From Chaetoderma sp. LZ-2023a (lineage: Eukaryota; Mollusca; Caudofoveata; Chaetodermatida; Chaetodermatidae): a DNA stretch of 64,000 nucleotides. Each line of letters begins with the position of its first letter. Position 1 is the stretch's first letter. The notes under the pieces were generated by a model, which was given only the letters and a program-made list of their open reading frames with translations, did not search any database and was not told where the DNA came from. The stretch covers positions 82,671,616 through 82,735,615 of the forward strand of contig CM067366.1 of NCBI GenBank assembly GCA_034401795.1, written 5' to 3'. A program made the translations under genes and the position numbers. Shown here one piece after another: positions 23,831-34,770 of this stretch.

Positions 23831-24580
23831 GTAAGTACAAATTAATGTTACGTGGCGAGTACCGTATTATTGTCGTACTTGATGACCTCCGGACGTTTTA
23901 GGTCATCTGTTGCCTTCCAACCCTAAAACGCAACACTTCAATTTCACAGCAACCATACAAGACACTTCACAGGCGTCGGTTAGTGGTGGGGGGGGGGGGG
24001 GTGTAGCCGATGTTTCATTGGGTGTGAAGTAAAATGTGGGCAGACCTCTCTATAGCGACCACCTGTTTTGAGTAGGGGTTGGGTGGGGTGGGGTGGCGTC
24101 AAAGAATTGTGGTTCTTTAAGATGAATGGACAAAGCGCTTAAGAAAACTACCATCTTTTGATCACTAAAACTATTTACCACAAGGAACTTGTTTTAATAA
24201 ATTCCTTTTGGCCATTTTGATGGCCTACATGTATATTGTGGACGTTATACGCAGGTTTAGGTGTACAATAATAAGACCTGACATTAACGTTTGTACACAT
24301 GATCATCCGCAGTATGGCGGGGTGGGGTTGAGGTGCGTAATAGTTTTGTTGATAAGTGCCTGATCTGGGTCATGTTTATAAACGGAATTAGCAAAACATT
24401 AGGCCCCTCCCCCAATAAGGTTTTATATTAGACAATGGAGCCGTATATGGCCAGGGACGTGTTTAAAGTTGTGAGGACCATGGGCAAAGAATTAGTAGAG
24501 GTGGGGGAGCTGGGCCTGAGGTCGTCCCTCAGAAAATCTTTGAAATGAAATCCAGATGCACTGAGACGGAGAATGTACTT
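23831..24580. other. No gene; G-rich simple stretches
   Basis: A G-run (about 23986-24001) and GGGTGGGGTGGGG near 24085. No coding signal. Confidence 0.4.
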
Positions 24581-25620
24581 CTGGTGTGAAATATGGAGCT
24601 TCCGTTCGCTGTAAAATTATTCTATTTTGTGAATTTTCAGCTCGATTTTACGAAGTAAAACTAGCTATTGCAGGGTCGTCCGAGTTCAACTTTTCTTTTT
24701 ATATGTCATGTTTGATTAATTATACTGAACACAAACTTGGGCACACGCCTCCTTATAATGGCCTTGAAGTCATAAGGTTAAAGGTCAATGTCACTGATCT
24801 TGGGAGAAATCTGGGTTTTTTTCAACTTTAACATTTTTCCGTGTAGCGCAACTTTTCTGTTTATAGGTCCCTATCTCATATTTGGTTACTCATACTGGAC
24901 CCAAACTGGGACATCTGCCTCCTTATAATACGGCATCACACAATGGTGTTGGAGGCAAAGGGTCAAAAGTCATGGTCACTGATACGCATGTCGACCATAT
25001 GTCATTCGTCGTCCCTCCGTCTACTTTTGTTTACAAACGCTACTCCTCATTAACCGGGCTCTTGTATGCAGTATATAGATTGTTCAATGTTTGTGCAGAA
25101 AGTCTTAGACTTTATGAAAAATGTACCGGAAATTGTCAAAGCGCTACTCATCATTAATAGCTTGACAGATTTCAACCCTAGTTGGCTGGACAGACCCTAT
25201 CGTGGTAGGCTCCAGAACATCTGTATTGTAATGGGTTGATTTTTTGTAAAAATCTAATTTTATGAAAAATGTACCGGAAATTGTAAAAATGCATCTCCTC
25301 CATAACCGCTTGGTGGATTCTATCCAAATTTGGCTGGAAGGATTCTATAGTGGTAGGCTCTAGAAGTATATTCATAATTTTGGTTGGTCTACTTTTTGGG
25401 TGGGCATTTGGAATTTTTTTTAATTTTCAAGAACCATTGAAAACTCCTTGATTAGTGGCCCGATTTCAACGAAACTTGGGTGGAATGATCTTATCAACAT
25501 ATCAAACGAGAATGCTGATTGTTCAATTTCTTTGGTGGGCATCTTTGATTTTGCGAAAATCATCCATCATGTCTACCGGTATTTAGCCTAAATGCAAATG
25601 GTTCAAATGCTAATGCCCAG
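24581..25620. repeat. Dispersed non-coding repeats with 'TTGGCTGGAAGGAT' blocks
   Basis: Tandemly related blocks. AACTTGGGCACAC...CCTCCTTATAATGGC recurs at about 24735 and 24903 (about 168 bp apart). GAAAAATGTACCGGAAATTG recurs at about 25116 and 25264. TTTGGCTGGAAGGATTC and GTGGTAGGCTC recur at about 25180-25360 and again at 32520-33250. Diverged copies of an old tandem or dispersed family. The open frames are not supported as genes. Confidence 0.6.
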
Positions 25621-25849
25621 GTGAGCATACATACCCTTGTCCTCCGGTTGATAAGGGTACTGAGGGCGGACTGAACAAAGAAATAATAGGTTTCTTCCAA
25701 ATCTCATAGTCAACATACGGAGATGACGTTCCGTTAATATACTCAAAGAAAATAAGTTATGGAAGATGGACGGACCAACCTATTGACAAATTGATAAAAA
25801 AAAACCACCCAAAAAACCCCAACAACAACAACCAAATCAGTATTACACT

Positions 25850-26460
25850 GACGGGACATTGGCGAAAATCTTGCCATCGTGTGCTTCGAAATGCAAATCT
25901 AGCTTTGTATCTAGATCACAATGACCTTGACCTCAAAAGTCTGAATGACTGATGTTCCTGCTGGTTGAGGTAACTATAAGACGATGCTTAGTTCCAATAC
26001 TTTTTCCAAATCTGAAACAAAGGCCAGATGCGCTGCTGATTCCATAGAGAAAAATAGAAAAAAAGAAAAGAAAGCAGAACCAAGCTGTTAAAGTACAAAT
26101 ATTACAATGTCCTTGACCTCTGACCTCAATAGCATTCCACTTGACATAGATAACCATGTTCCCAAGTTAAATTCAAGTAGAGTGAACCAGTCCTGAAATA
26201 TAAGACAATTATGTTGAGCTAAAGCAAAAACTGTTTAAAAAATTGAGTTTTAGGCCTATACCAAAGCCACAGTGATCTTGAACTTTGACCTCATGGCCTT
26301 AATATCATTGTGCTCCATCCACCTGATATAAGGAAGCATGTGCCCAAGTTTAGTCCCACTCAGGTGAACCGATCCAGAGATATAAACTCAATCGAGATTA
26401 GACTCTGCCAAACAAACAGACAGACGGCATAACGGGACCCGTCAATATTTTGGCAAAACT
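25850..26460. repeat. 'TGACCTTGACCTC' dispersed repeat
   Basis: Blocks with ATGACCTTGACCTC or TTTGACCTCATGGCC, a CCCAAGTTTAGT-like segment and an ACAGACAGACGG end. This is a pattern I associate with old non-autonomous repeats in mollusc and other marine invertebrate genomes. No coding signal. Confidence 0.5.
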
Positions 26461-26689
26461 TCAAATTTTCGCCAATAATAAATGACTTCTAACAAGATGT
26501 CCAAGGGATCTATCGACATTTTAAACTAGAAAAGACAGGTTCTAAAAAGCAATCTAGCATTCTAAGAAATTCAAGAGTTATGGCCAGAAATAAAAATTTA
26601 GCCTATGGTAATTATAGGAGTAATATTTAAGCAATTTCCTGGACATCCAAGATCGTCGCGGAATAAATTGAGCAATCCAATTTCTCTTT

Positions 26690-27345
26690 AGGACTGTTGA
26701 TTGAAATATACCACACTATGATCGTTCCACACAAGTCTCATTGAAGTTAGGCCATAGATAAAGGAGGCGTAGTGTTTTATTTTATTTAAAGGACTTTGGG
26801 AAAATCCAAAAAACATCGATCAATCAAAATGATTAATATAAAGCCTACCGCAATAAGATCCTTCCGCCAAAATTTGATTACAATTTGTGGAGTGCTTTAG
26901 GAGGCGATATGTTTTTAAGGATTTCAGGAAAATTTTCGGAAAATCCCAAATGGCCGTTATATTCTAAACAAAATTACCAATTAAAATTATCGTTAGATGT
27001 GTTGAAGCATACCACCATATGATCGTTCCACCCATCTTTATGTGAAATTGGGGCATTGATTTAGGTGGAAAATATCGTCTTAAAGTGTTTCAGTAAAAAG
27101 TCAGGAAACCCCAAGATAGCCATAGAAGAAACCGACCAATCGAAATTCTGGTATCTGTTATCGAGCCTACCGCAATACGAACTAGCGATTTAGGAGGAGA
27201 TACGTTTTAAGAGTTCCGGGAAATTGTCGGAAAATCAAAGATGACCACCAAAAAAATTGGTCAATCCAAATTCTCGTTTAATATGTTAAAGCCTACCGAC
27301 GGATGGACGAAGAACGTAAGATGGGCGGTCGCCATGCCATAATCT
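26690..27345. repeat. Diverged tandem repeat, about 135-165-bp units
   Basis: A recurring module: (C)CTACCGCAATA / CCACCATATGATCGTTCC at about 26711, 26848, 27013, 27168 and 27293. Each is followed by TTTAGGAGG(C/A)GATA, TTTCAGGAAAA and AATC(A/C)AAATTCTCG-type blocks. Ends in CTACCGACGGATGGACG. Confidence 0.6.
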
Positions 27346-27612
27346 TTCAGGTCAGCTGAGCTAATAATATGCTCCTAGAAAAGCTTAGAACAAATACGTT
27401 GGGAAATGTTATGCCCATGAGCTAGTTAACAGACGATATAATGAGGATCTACTAAATTACCTGCTTTCAAATGCAAAAGCGGTATAGATGCGACATATGC
27501 AGCCTTGGTAAAATGTCACAAATTTGACAGGTCGACCAACCGACAGACGAACAGACAGACTAACAGGTAGATGTATACCTGCTGCGGAATCGCAATTAAA
27601 ACTTGTCCGATG

Positions 27613-27662
<50 letters not shown>

Positions 27663-28125
27663 CACTACCACCACCACCACCACCACCACCACCACCACCA
27701 CCACTACTACTACTTGCTGTTGCTGTTGTTGCTGCTGCTACTTCTGGTGGCGGTGGCGGTGATGGTGGTGATTCTGTTGGTGGTGGTGCTGGTTGTTGTG
27801 TTGGTGGTGGCGGCTGTTATTGTTGTTGTTGGTGGTGGTGGTGGTGGTGGTGGCGGCGGCGGTGGCGACGGTCGTGGTGGTTGTGGAGGTGGCGGCGTTG
27901 GTGATGGCAGGGGCGGTGGTGGTGGTGGTTGTGTTGTTGGCGGTAGTGTTGAGGGCAGTTGTGATTGTGGTGGTAGTGGTGGTGGTGGTGGCGGAAATGA
28001 TGGCGAGATGATGATGATGATGGTGCTATGGATGATGATGAGGAGGAGGAGGAGGAGGAGGGTGGAGGCGGTCCTGGCGCTGGTGGTGATGATAATGATG
28101 ATGATGATGATATTTTATGTTATAA
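27613..28125. repeat. Compound trinucleotide array (ACT/ACC/GGT/GGC/ATG)
   Basis: ACT then ACC units (27613-27712), then degenerate GTT/GGT/GGC units to about 28000, then ATG/AGG units. Homopolymeric Tyr, His, Gly and Val frames are artefacts. Likely hypervariable. Confidence 0.92.
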
Positions 28126-29070
28126 TTGGGAGGATGCAATGGTAAGGGCGGAAAATTAAACAATTTAGAACGTTGTTTTCCGTTTTCGAAATCTTAAAAT
28201 AATCTTTATATTTATTTCTCCATAACCGACCATCTGACACCTGCATCTTTAATTGCTTGAAACGATCCACACAAAATATTAGTTGTCTCTATTTCCGCCC
28301 AAGCATGATAACTACACCAATCCGTGGCGCTTATTATTACTCTCGCCCCGTAAGGGGAAGAGGGGATTACAATTGTGTCTGTGAGCACGCTGGTGTATGT
28401 GTAGGTGCGTGTGTGCGTTTCCGTCCGCATCTGTATAAAAAAAACTTCTTGCCCGATTGGGTTCATCTTTAACACGAGGAAGGGCATTGCCGTGTAACAG
28501 AATTCTCAGACTTTGGCCGTGATCCGGAGAAAAAACCCCCGGAGCATATCAGATCACATTCTGGATGGATACATATCTTGAAATCTACTGATACGATTTT
28601 GCACACATTTTAACGCAACAAATTGTGAGACCATACACTAGGATTCCACAATTTTGGTGTGATCTGTAAAAATCAGAGAAATCTAAAAAAATCAGGATAA
28701 TTCAAAAGCACTTCTTACAATTTAACCAACAAATGGATGGCCGAGGGTCTGCAATCTCCGATTGCTGTTGTTGTAAGCTGTGGTCCGCCCTTGCTCCAAC
28801 TCAAACACTCCATCCACCCATCCATCTATCCATCCCGATAAAAACAGATCATGATCGGATCAAATGCTGGATCTATTGCTGTTATTGTTGTTTGCATGCT
28901 CTTCACTCATTTGTATAGTGACCAAGACTGTTTTGTTTGATATAGGCTGCAGTAATATATAGGTCTATAATATAAAACATTTATGTATTTCCGATGACGA
29001 CGTGCCATTCTTATCCTACTTCAACATCTGCACGGTTTTAAGACAATTGCACCGTCTGATAAAATTACTA
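28126..29070. other. No recognisable gene
   Basis: Short motif-free frames only. Confidence 0.4.
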
Positions 29071-29312
29071 TTGTCGGACTACTGGGTTGTCGGACTACTG
29101 GGTTTGTCCATTTTCTGTTTGTCGGACTGTTGGTCTGTCGGACTACTGGGTATAATTATCGGACTATTGGGATGTCGGACTAGTGGGCTATCGGACTAGT
29201 GGGTAAATTTGCCGAACTATTGGGCTGTCGGACTTATGGGTTGTCGAACTAGTGAGTAAAATTGTCGGACTATTGTGTTGTCGGACTACTGGGCTGTTGG
29301 ACTAGTGGGGCG
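29071..29312. repeat. Minisatellite, unit about TGTCGGACTACTGGGT
   Basis: About 12 imperfect 16-19-base units with variation in the TACT/TAGT/TATT position and in spacer length. Units are not separated by unique spacers, so this is not CRISPR-like. Confidence 0.88.
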
Positions 29313-29965
29313 TCAGTATACATAAGCAATATACACGACTCGTGTATAGTGTATGGTTATGGTGTGTGTATCGTCCATACGGACATTGCATTCTGAACCC
29401 CGGAACATGAGCTGGAGGTTACAAGCTTATGTATGAGTCTACAAAATATCGGCCTATGCTGACTTTGCTTCTGAAAGTCAACTAATTGAACTAGAATTAC
29501 ATCTTTTAGTTGAAAGTCAATTCGTCAAAACACCATTGAATTGCATCATGTGTATGCATCATTCAATAGAGCGAACATAATTTTATGTTAAAATATTTAC
29601 TTGCCAGCCACTGATACAATGCATAGTCCACTCATCGTATTATGTTTCAAAGAGATAAACGGTAAAGTAGTTATCATTTAGAGAACAATTTTTAAGATCG
29701 CTGCTGGTGGCTGGCGGCCATATTTGATTTTGAATCATCGTAAATTTCTGTGGGTTACTTTCTTCTTCAACATACTGACCTACAGTACTGTAGTTACGTT
29801 ATACACCTTAAACCAGTAATGCTTTCATACACCAATACGATACTATTAAAACAACATCCCGGAATAAACTTTTGCGACTGACTGCCTAACTAAAGGACGG
29901 TTTACTGATCTGCTACAGTACGGCTCAGAGATAACTTTTTTGTTTGCAAAGCAAAATAAAACGTA
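29313..29965. other. No recognisable gene
   Basis: Nothing supportable seen. Confidence 0.4.
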
Positions 29966-30040
29966 TTGTTTATTTTTGACGTAATTTGATTGGAAGCCGT
30001 TGCTGCCTAAGGCAATCCAATTACGTCAAAAGAATACAAC
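29966..30040. repeat. Hairpin repeat, divergent short copy E
   Basis: Arms TTTTTGACGTAATTTGATTGGAAGCC / ATCCAATTACGTCAAAAG around GTTGCTGCCTAAGGC. It is the same architecture as the 4503-4591 palindrome, with changed but still mutually complementary arms. Confidence 0.6.
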
Positions 30041-30925
30041 AAAACATTTGTTACATCATGTTCAAAATTACACTAACAAACACATTTCTGTTAACTTATT
30101 TGTTAGCTTTAATGTACATGGAAAGAGTGGAGGATGCATGGATACAAGTGGGGTGGGGTTGGGGAGGGGCGTTACATAATCAAGCACATTTATTAATGTT
30201 ATTACTGTGGCCATCTTGCTCATCTTGGTTGCATTTTGTCTAGGAGCAAGAAAGTATTGTTGTCCTCTACTTAATTGAAGAGTTAATAGAACATATTTTT
30301 TCAGAAAGAAGCTGGTACCCAATATGCCTAGATACGTTTGCATAAGCGAATACAACAGCAATTTATGAAAACCGGTGTGTGATGGCCATAGTACCTCTGG
30401 TGGGTATCGTTTCCAAATGAGAGCTGACCTTATTTTACAAATTCACAAGTAGTATCCAGTTAGATCCTGATCAGTAGGGCCTACATACCAAAAATGTTAT
30501 CACTCTTTATCATACTTTGACCAACTTCATATGTTTGGTAATTAGTCCCCGCTACTGATAAAACATCTGCAATTACAATTTTAATTGTGACAAGATAGAG
30601 GCGTTTATGCTAGCAAAGAAGTCTATGGTCACAGAGCTTAATGGCTAATGATAAAACATATTTTTGTAGGCCAACACCTTAAACAGTCAGAGACCGCACC
30701 CGTTTGCAAATAGAGGTAATGGAAGACAGTCGCGCAGAAGATGTAAGTAAAATTTTTTTTTAAAGTAGTTAAAGGGATGCTAATCTTATCTCAGATGTTG
30801 TATTGTACCGATAGATTATGGTTTATAGATTCCATATCATTCATACCCCCGTCACATTCCCTTATCTGTATCACAATCATCTGCTTTGTAATATCGCTTA
30901 AATGTTGAACAGTGATCGCCACCAT
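30041..30925. other. No recognisable gene
   Basis: A short ATG frame at 30719 running into GTAAGT (30744) could be a tiny first exon (MEDSRAED) but has no family support. Otherwise nothing. Confidence 0.3.
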
Positions 30926-31160
30926 TTTGTCTCCTCATGCGATAGTCTGTGATGTCATGCAGGTGCCAATGCATTACATTCTTTATTATGTTATTCTTAT
31001 CCCGTTGAATATTTTGAAACTAATTTGACTGGAAGTTGTTGCTGCCATAGGCATAGGCAGCTGCCATAGGCAGCAACAACTTCCAGTCAAAATAGTTTCA
31101 AAATATTCACTAGCTTACCTGTATGATCGATTTTATAAGAAATTGCCAAAACTATAGCCG
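30926..31160 (-). mobile_element. Non-autonomous hairpin repeat, copy D (inverted)
   Basis: Core palindrome 31004-31110 flanked on the right by CTTACCTGTATGATCGATTTTATAAGAAATTG, the inverted, diverged form of the left arm of copies A and C. Left boundary is uncertain. Confidence 0.55.
31004..31110. repeat. Palindrome, hairpin core of copy D
   Basis: Long complementary arms (GTTGAATATTTTGAAACTAA...GGAAGTTGTTGCTGCC) with an 18-base loop carrying a second small palindrome (GGCATAGGCAGCTGCC). The arms differ from copy A at GGGGGCTG/GGAAGTTG, but both sides changed together. Confidence 0.9.
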
Positions 31161-31487
31161 GCAACTCTATGACTGAGCGTATATACCGAGGCGGGCACGC
31201 TAGGATTTTTCTGATTGGTTGAAAAGTAAATAATGATAGCCATCATAGGCTGTAGCTACTAAAGCCTGGATATCTTTCTTTAGCGGCATGATAAAAGCTT
31301 ATAATTACAGGCATAGTCTATGAGTGGCATATTAGATTACCTGCATAGCTATCGAGAGATGAGGTTAGTTAAATACGAGTTTTAATTCAAATATGTTTAT
31401 CCTGCATTTACTTGACCGAATTGAGGTTTAAGTTTGTTTAGATATCTGTATAAAGAGAATCTCTACAATTAAAATGACACAGTTATC

Positions 31488-32290
31488 GTGGTGTGTACCA
31501 GTTTCTATACATGGATACAGAAAGTTAACATACTCAAATTTCTAAGTGACAAATATGATCAGGTGATAGTGGAGAACAGAGGGGCGAGTGGCGGTCTAAA
31601 ACTCATAACGGATAATATGGACAGGCGATTTAGAGTTAAAACGCGATCGATGTGCGATAATTTAATTTTTTCTGGTCTAGCTGAACTGGACGATGAAATT
31701 TGTGTTGATATTGGGAAGAATTTTATTAAGGAGACAAGGAAGATACAAAAATAAATTTCATTCCAACATTTGGCCTACACCACCGCACAGGCCCGCGAAA
31801 TCACGATCAAGAAAAACATCGCCCACTCCTCGCACGTTTTTCCCGTTTCCAGGACCGTGAACTGTTAAGGAGCAGTGCTCCAGTAACATTAAAAGGACTA
31901 TCCGTACCCTACTGAGTAAACGAACAGTTCCCTCCGGAAATACGGGAAAGGAGATGCCATCTAATGCCGGAGTTTCGTGCCGCTAGGCAACAGCGGCAAC
32001 GCCCTTGGCTGGTGGGAGATAAACTGTTTGTTGGTGAGCGACAGATATACACCGACGCTATAACGCGAGACGACCATCGACGGGAACCAATGCAATGTAA
32101 TGATCTGGTGTTCGCTTGGTCAGATTACCCACATATGCTACCAAGAACAGTGTATAATACAGCAACTCCCAGTCGACAAAATTATGGGAATCCACAGAAG
32201 TATAAAGTAGCATATCTGCCATTACCAAGGGCCGGGCAAGTACCTGCGCCTCGCGAGCATCCACACCATACAACAGGATGGCTGGGCTAA
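31488..32290 (+). pseudogene. L1/Tx1-type ORF1 protein relic (Transposase_22-like)
   Basis: The first frame (31488-31754) contains RGASGGLKLITDNMDRRFR, then SMCDNLIFSGLAELDDE and KNFIKETRKIQK, as in the RRM of L1-type ORF1 proteins (xxNLxFxGIxE). A shift near 31740 continues with HHRTGPRN, ARFSRFQDRELLRSSAP and LKGLSVPY. After a TGA, VNEQFPPEIRERRCHLMPEF and WLVGDKLFVGERQIYTD follow, which is the C-terminal domain pattern of the family (xKGTxYxVxEQFPxEIxxRRxxLxP...DKLYxDG). The proline-rich, RQ-rich tail runs to 32290. No ORF2 follows. It lies inside the 16.2-kb insert. Confidence 0.72.
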
Positions 32291-32519
32291 CAAACGATGA
32301 CAATCTTGCAATACGCCGCAAGAACAAATTGCATCGTCCTAATGAGAGATTTGAATGCCAAAACTACACAACTACCAGACATAATAATCGACGACGACCA
32401 ACTCCTACAGTTTACCGCAATAAACCTCGATGCTATACTAAATATCTCGTGGCCTTCTCCTTAGCTGAGCGTGTGATTGTGACCGGCCATCTGCCAGTCG
32501 TCCTTCAAATCGGTGCATG

Positions 32520-33530
32520 TAAAAGCTTTGGTGGATTTCAAACAAATGTGGCTGGAAGGACCATACCGTGGGAGGCATCCCTACCTCCAGAAATTTAGAA
32601 ATTTGACAGATCAATTTACTGACAAACATCTTGGAAATTTCAGAAATCAGAAATCATATAAAACTTAATGGATGATTAGATTCTGACCAGATTATCGCGA
32701 AACGCGGATGGTAGGATCTTATGTGAAAGGATTCCCAGCATTCATATATCAAGTTTTCAATTATCTATTTGATATTTTTCGAAATTTTTGTGAAATCTGA
32801 TCCTTAGCTGGTGGAACAATTTCAATGAAACCTGGCTGGAAGGATCCTCCGTTGATAGCCTTCCGAATTCTAATCAGAAATTTGGTTTGTCGATTTCTGG
32901 TCTCGCCTCTTTATAAGTAATTTAAAATACGACGGCTCCTTAGCGAATGGACGTTGATGGAAGGACACTATTGGCTAGGCTTCAGTCTATATAGAAATTA
33001 GAAATCAGAAATACAGCTTGTCGATACAGAAATTTGTTTGGTCATTTTACCTGGCTATCATATTAGATTTTCCGAAAATCCATTAAAATGCTAAATTCTC
33101 TTAAACCAATGGGTCGATTTCAAACAAATTTGGGAAGAGGGACTGCTAGTGTTTTCCGCTATAAAGTTGATTTGGCTAATCTATGAAATCTTTTAACTTT
33201 TAATTCTCCTGAACAATGAGTTGTGATTTCAACTAAATATGGCGAGACGAATCATATGGATGTAGGCTACTGGTAGTTGATTAGTTGATTGGCCAATTTG
33301 GATCTTGTATTTACAAAATAATAGTGCATCGCCCAACTACTGTTCAAAGCCTTGGGCCAATTTCAAACAAAAGAAAGATTGAATAGTCATAAACTATTCT
33401 GTACATAAATTTGCTTGGTCCATTGAGTGGTCAGTTTGCTTGGTTACAGCTTCGGATATTCTGTAGAGAAATCTATTTGGTTATGTTGCCTGGCAGTTAA
33501 CTAAAATTTGTGAGATTCCTTAAATGAATA
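32520..33530. repeat. Dispersed repeat with 'TGGCTGGAAGGA' blocks
   Basis: At least four diverged units, e.g. TTTCAAACAAATGTGGCTGGAAGGACC (about 32535), AATGAAACCTGGCTGGAAGGATCC (about 32830) and TTTCAAACAAATTTGGGAAGAGGGA (about 33118). Same family as 24581-25620. Confidence 0.6.
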
Positions 33531-33534
33531 CGAC

Positions 33535-33615
33535 TGCTGATTGTGCGTGCATGTTTGCATGTGTGCACGCGCGAGCATGGGCATGCGTGCGCACGTGCGT
33601 GCGTGTGCCGGTTGT
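33535..33615. repeat. GT/GC-rich simple repeat
   Basis: Imperfect TGTGCG(T)-type repeats. Confidence 0.7.
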
Positions 33616-33707
33616 TATTAACCTAATTCCCCATGTGTAACAGTATGTTACTGTATCCGATGACAACATTGCTAATCAATAGGACTTCATTTTTAAAACT
33701 TGTCCAG

Positions 33708-33870
33708 GCCGAACATGGAGCAAGGATATCGTTTGCTTGTCAGAGACGACGACATCGACAGTACCCTCTTTATCGCTTCAGCGAGTCCTCAAAGCTAATG
33801 GTTTAGGATTGAAGAAGGTTGAGTTCCTCAGCACAGCCACTCCATCTGATGTCCGAGATATATTTTACAG
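33708..33870 (+). CDS. Candidate internal exon, HECT-ligase-like family
   Basis: Flanked by a plausible acceptor (TTGTCCAG|) and donor (TTTACAG|GTATTA). Frame from 33710 encodes RTWSKDIVCLSETTTSTVP, ANGLGLKKVEF and TPSDVRDIFYR. This resembles the W-x-(K/H)-x-(V/F)-CL ... GLG-x-K-x-(I/V)-x-F ... L-x-x-x-FPKL segment found upstream of the HECT domain in multi-copy G2E3-like proteins of fish and invertebrates. No HECT catalytic region (conserved Cys near the C-terminus) was found before the N gap, so the gene is partial, or its last exons are lost or hidden. Confidence 0.4.
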
Positions 33871-34046
33871 GTATTAATTCTTCTGCTGTCGGTATGTCTC
33901 TTATTGTTCTTGATGATATCCTATGATTGCTCCTCTCGCTGGATGCCTCCTATTGCTACCCTTTGTTTGGTATGTGCGCTGGGTGTCTCCTTGGAAAAGA
34001 TCAATATGAGATGCTCAGCGCGGTATTATATATCACTACTATACAC

Positions 34047-34130
34047 ATACGTACGTACGTACGTACGTACGTACGTACGTACGTACGTACGTACGTACGT
34101 ACGTACGTACGTACGTACATACATACATGC
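34047..34130. repeat. (ACGT)n / (ACAT)n microsatellite
   Basis: About 18 ACGT units followed by ACAT units. Confidence 0.96.
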
Positions 34131-34290
34131 TGATGCTATGCGGAGTTGCAGAATGGCGGTTCGATCCCCCGACCGGGAGATGGTGATCAACAAATTAAAC
34201 TAATGGGGCATCACTGTCAGCTAAGTTAGCACATGGAAATTGAAGCCGCACGTTGCCAGTGCGTCAATAAAATAAAAATACATACACTGC
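34124..34290 (+). mobile_element. tRNA-derived SINE, 5'-truncated copy
   Basis: Nearly identical to 34472-34625, starting at GCTGATGCTATGCGGAGTTGC and including the B box GGTTCGATCCC. It lacks the A-box part and ends at AATAAAATAAAAATACATACA. Confidence 0.7.
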
Positions 34291-34434
34291 CAGAGCCGTG
34301 CTGGAGTCAGAGTACAATAGGCGTAAAAGCCTAGGATTGATTGTGACAGATGCATCCACAGATAGTCCCATATGAATCGTCAGTGTGTCAGTATATCGGG
34401 CATGTGAAAGCTGGTCGGCCAATCCTTGACTTTG

Positions 34435-34640
34435 TCTTGGTGCGGTGGTTCAGTGGAAAGATGCCTGGTTGCTGATGCTATGCGGAGTTGCAGAATGGCG
34501 GTTCGATCCCCCGACCGGGAGATGGTGATCAACAAATTAAACTAATGGGTGCATCACTGTCGGCTAAGTTAGCACATGGAAATTGAAGCCGCACGTTGCC
34601 AGTGCGTCAATAAAATAAAAATACATACATACATACATAC
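34435..34640 (+). mobile_element. tRNA-derived SINE with A and B boxes
   Basis: GGTGCGGTGGTTCAGTGGAA holds an A-box-like TGGTTCAGTGG, and GGTTCGATCCC about 45 bases downstream is a good B box, together an internal RNA polymerase III promoter. The tRNA-unrelated body (about 34515-34610) ends AATAAAATAAAAATACATAC and runs into an ATAC array, the likely tail. It cannot itself encode protein. Confidence 0.72.
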
Positions 34641-34770
34641 ATACGCACGTACGTACATGTACATATGTATGTACATACGTACGTACGCATGCATGTACAC
34701 ACATGCACACACACGCACATATGCACCTGCGCACGCACGCACGTACATGCACGCACATACCCACGCATGC
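34622..34770. repeat. (ATAC)n and CA/CG-rich compound microsatellite
   Basis: Begins as the SINE tail, then degenerates to ACGT/ACAC/GCAC repeats. Confidence 0.9.

Noticed and set aside
29071..29312. CRISPR-like array
   Set aside because: Units are contiguous, variable and without unique spacers, in a eukaryotic sequence: a minisatellite. The same applies to 22945-23530.
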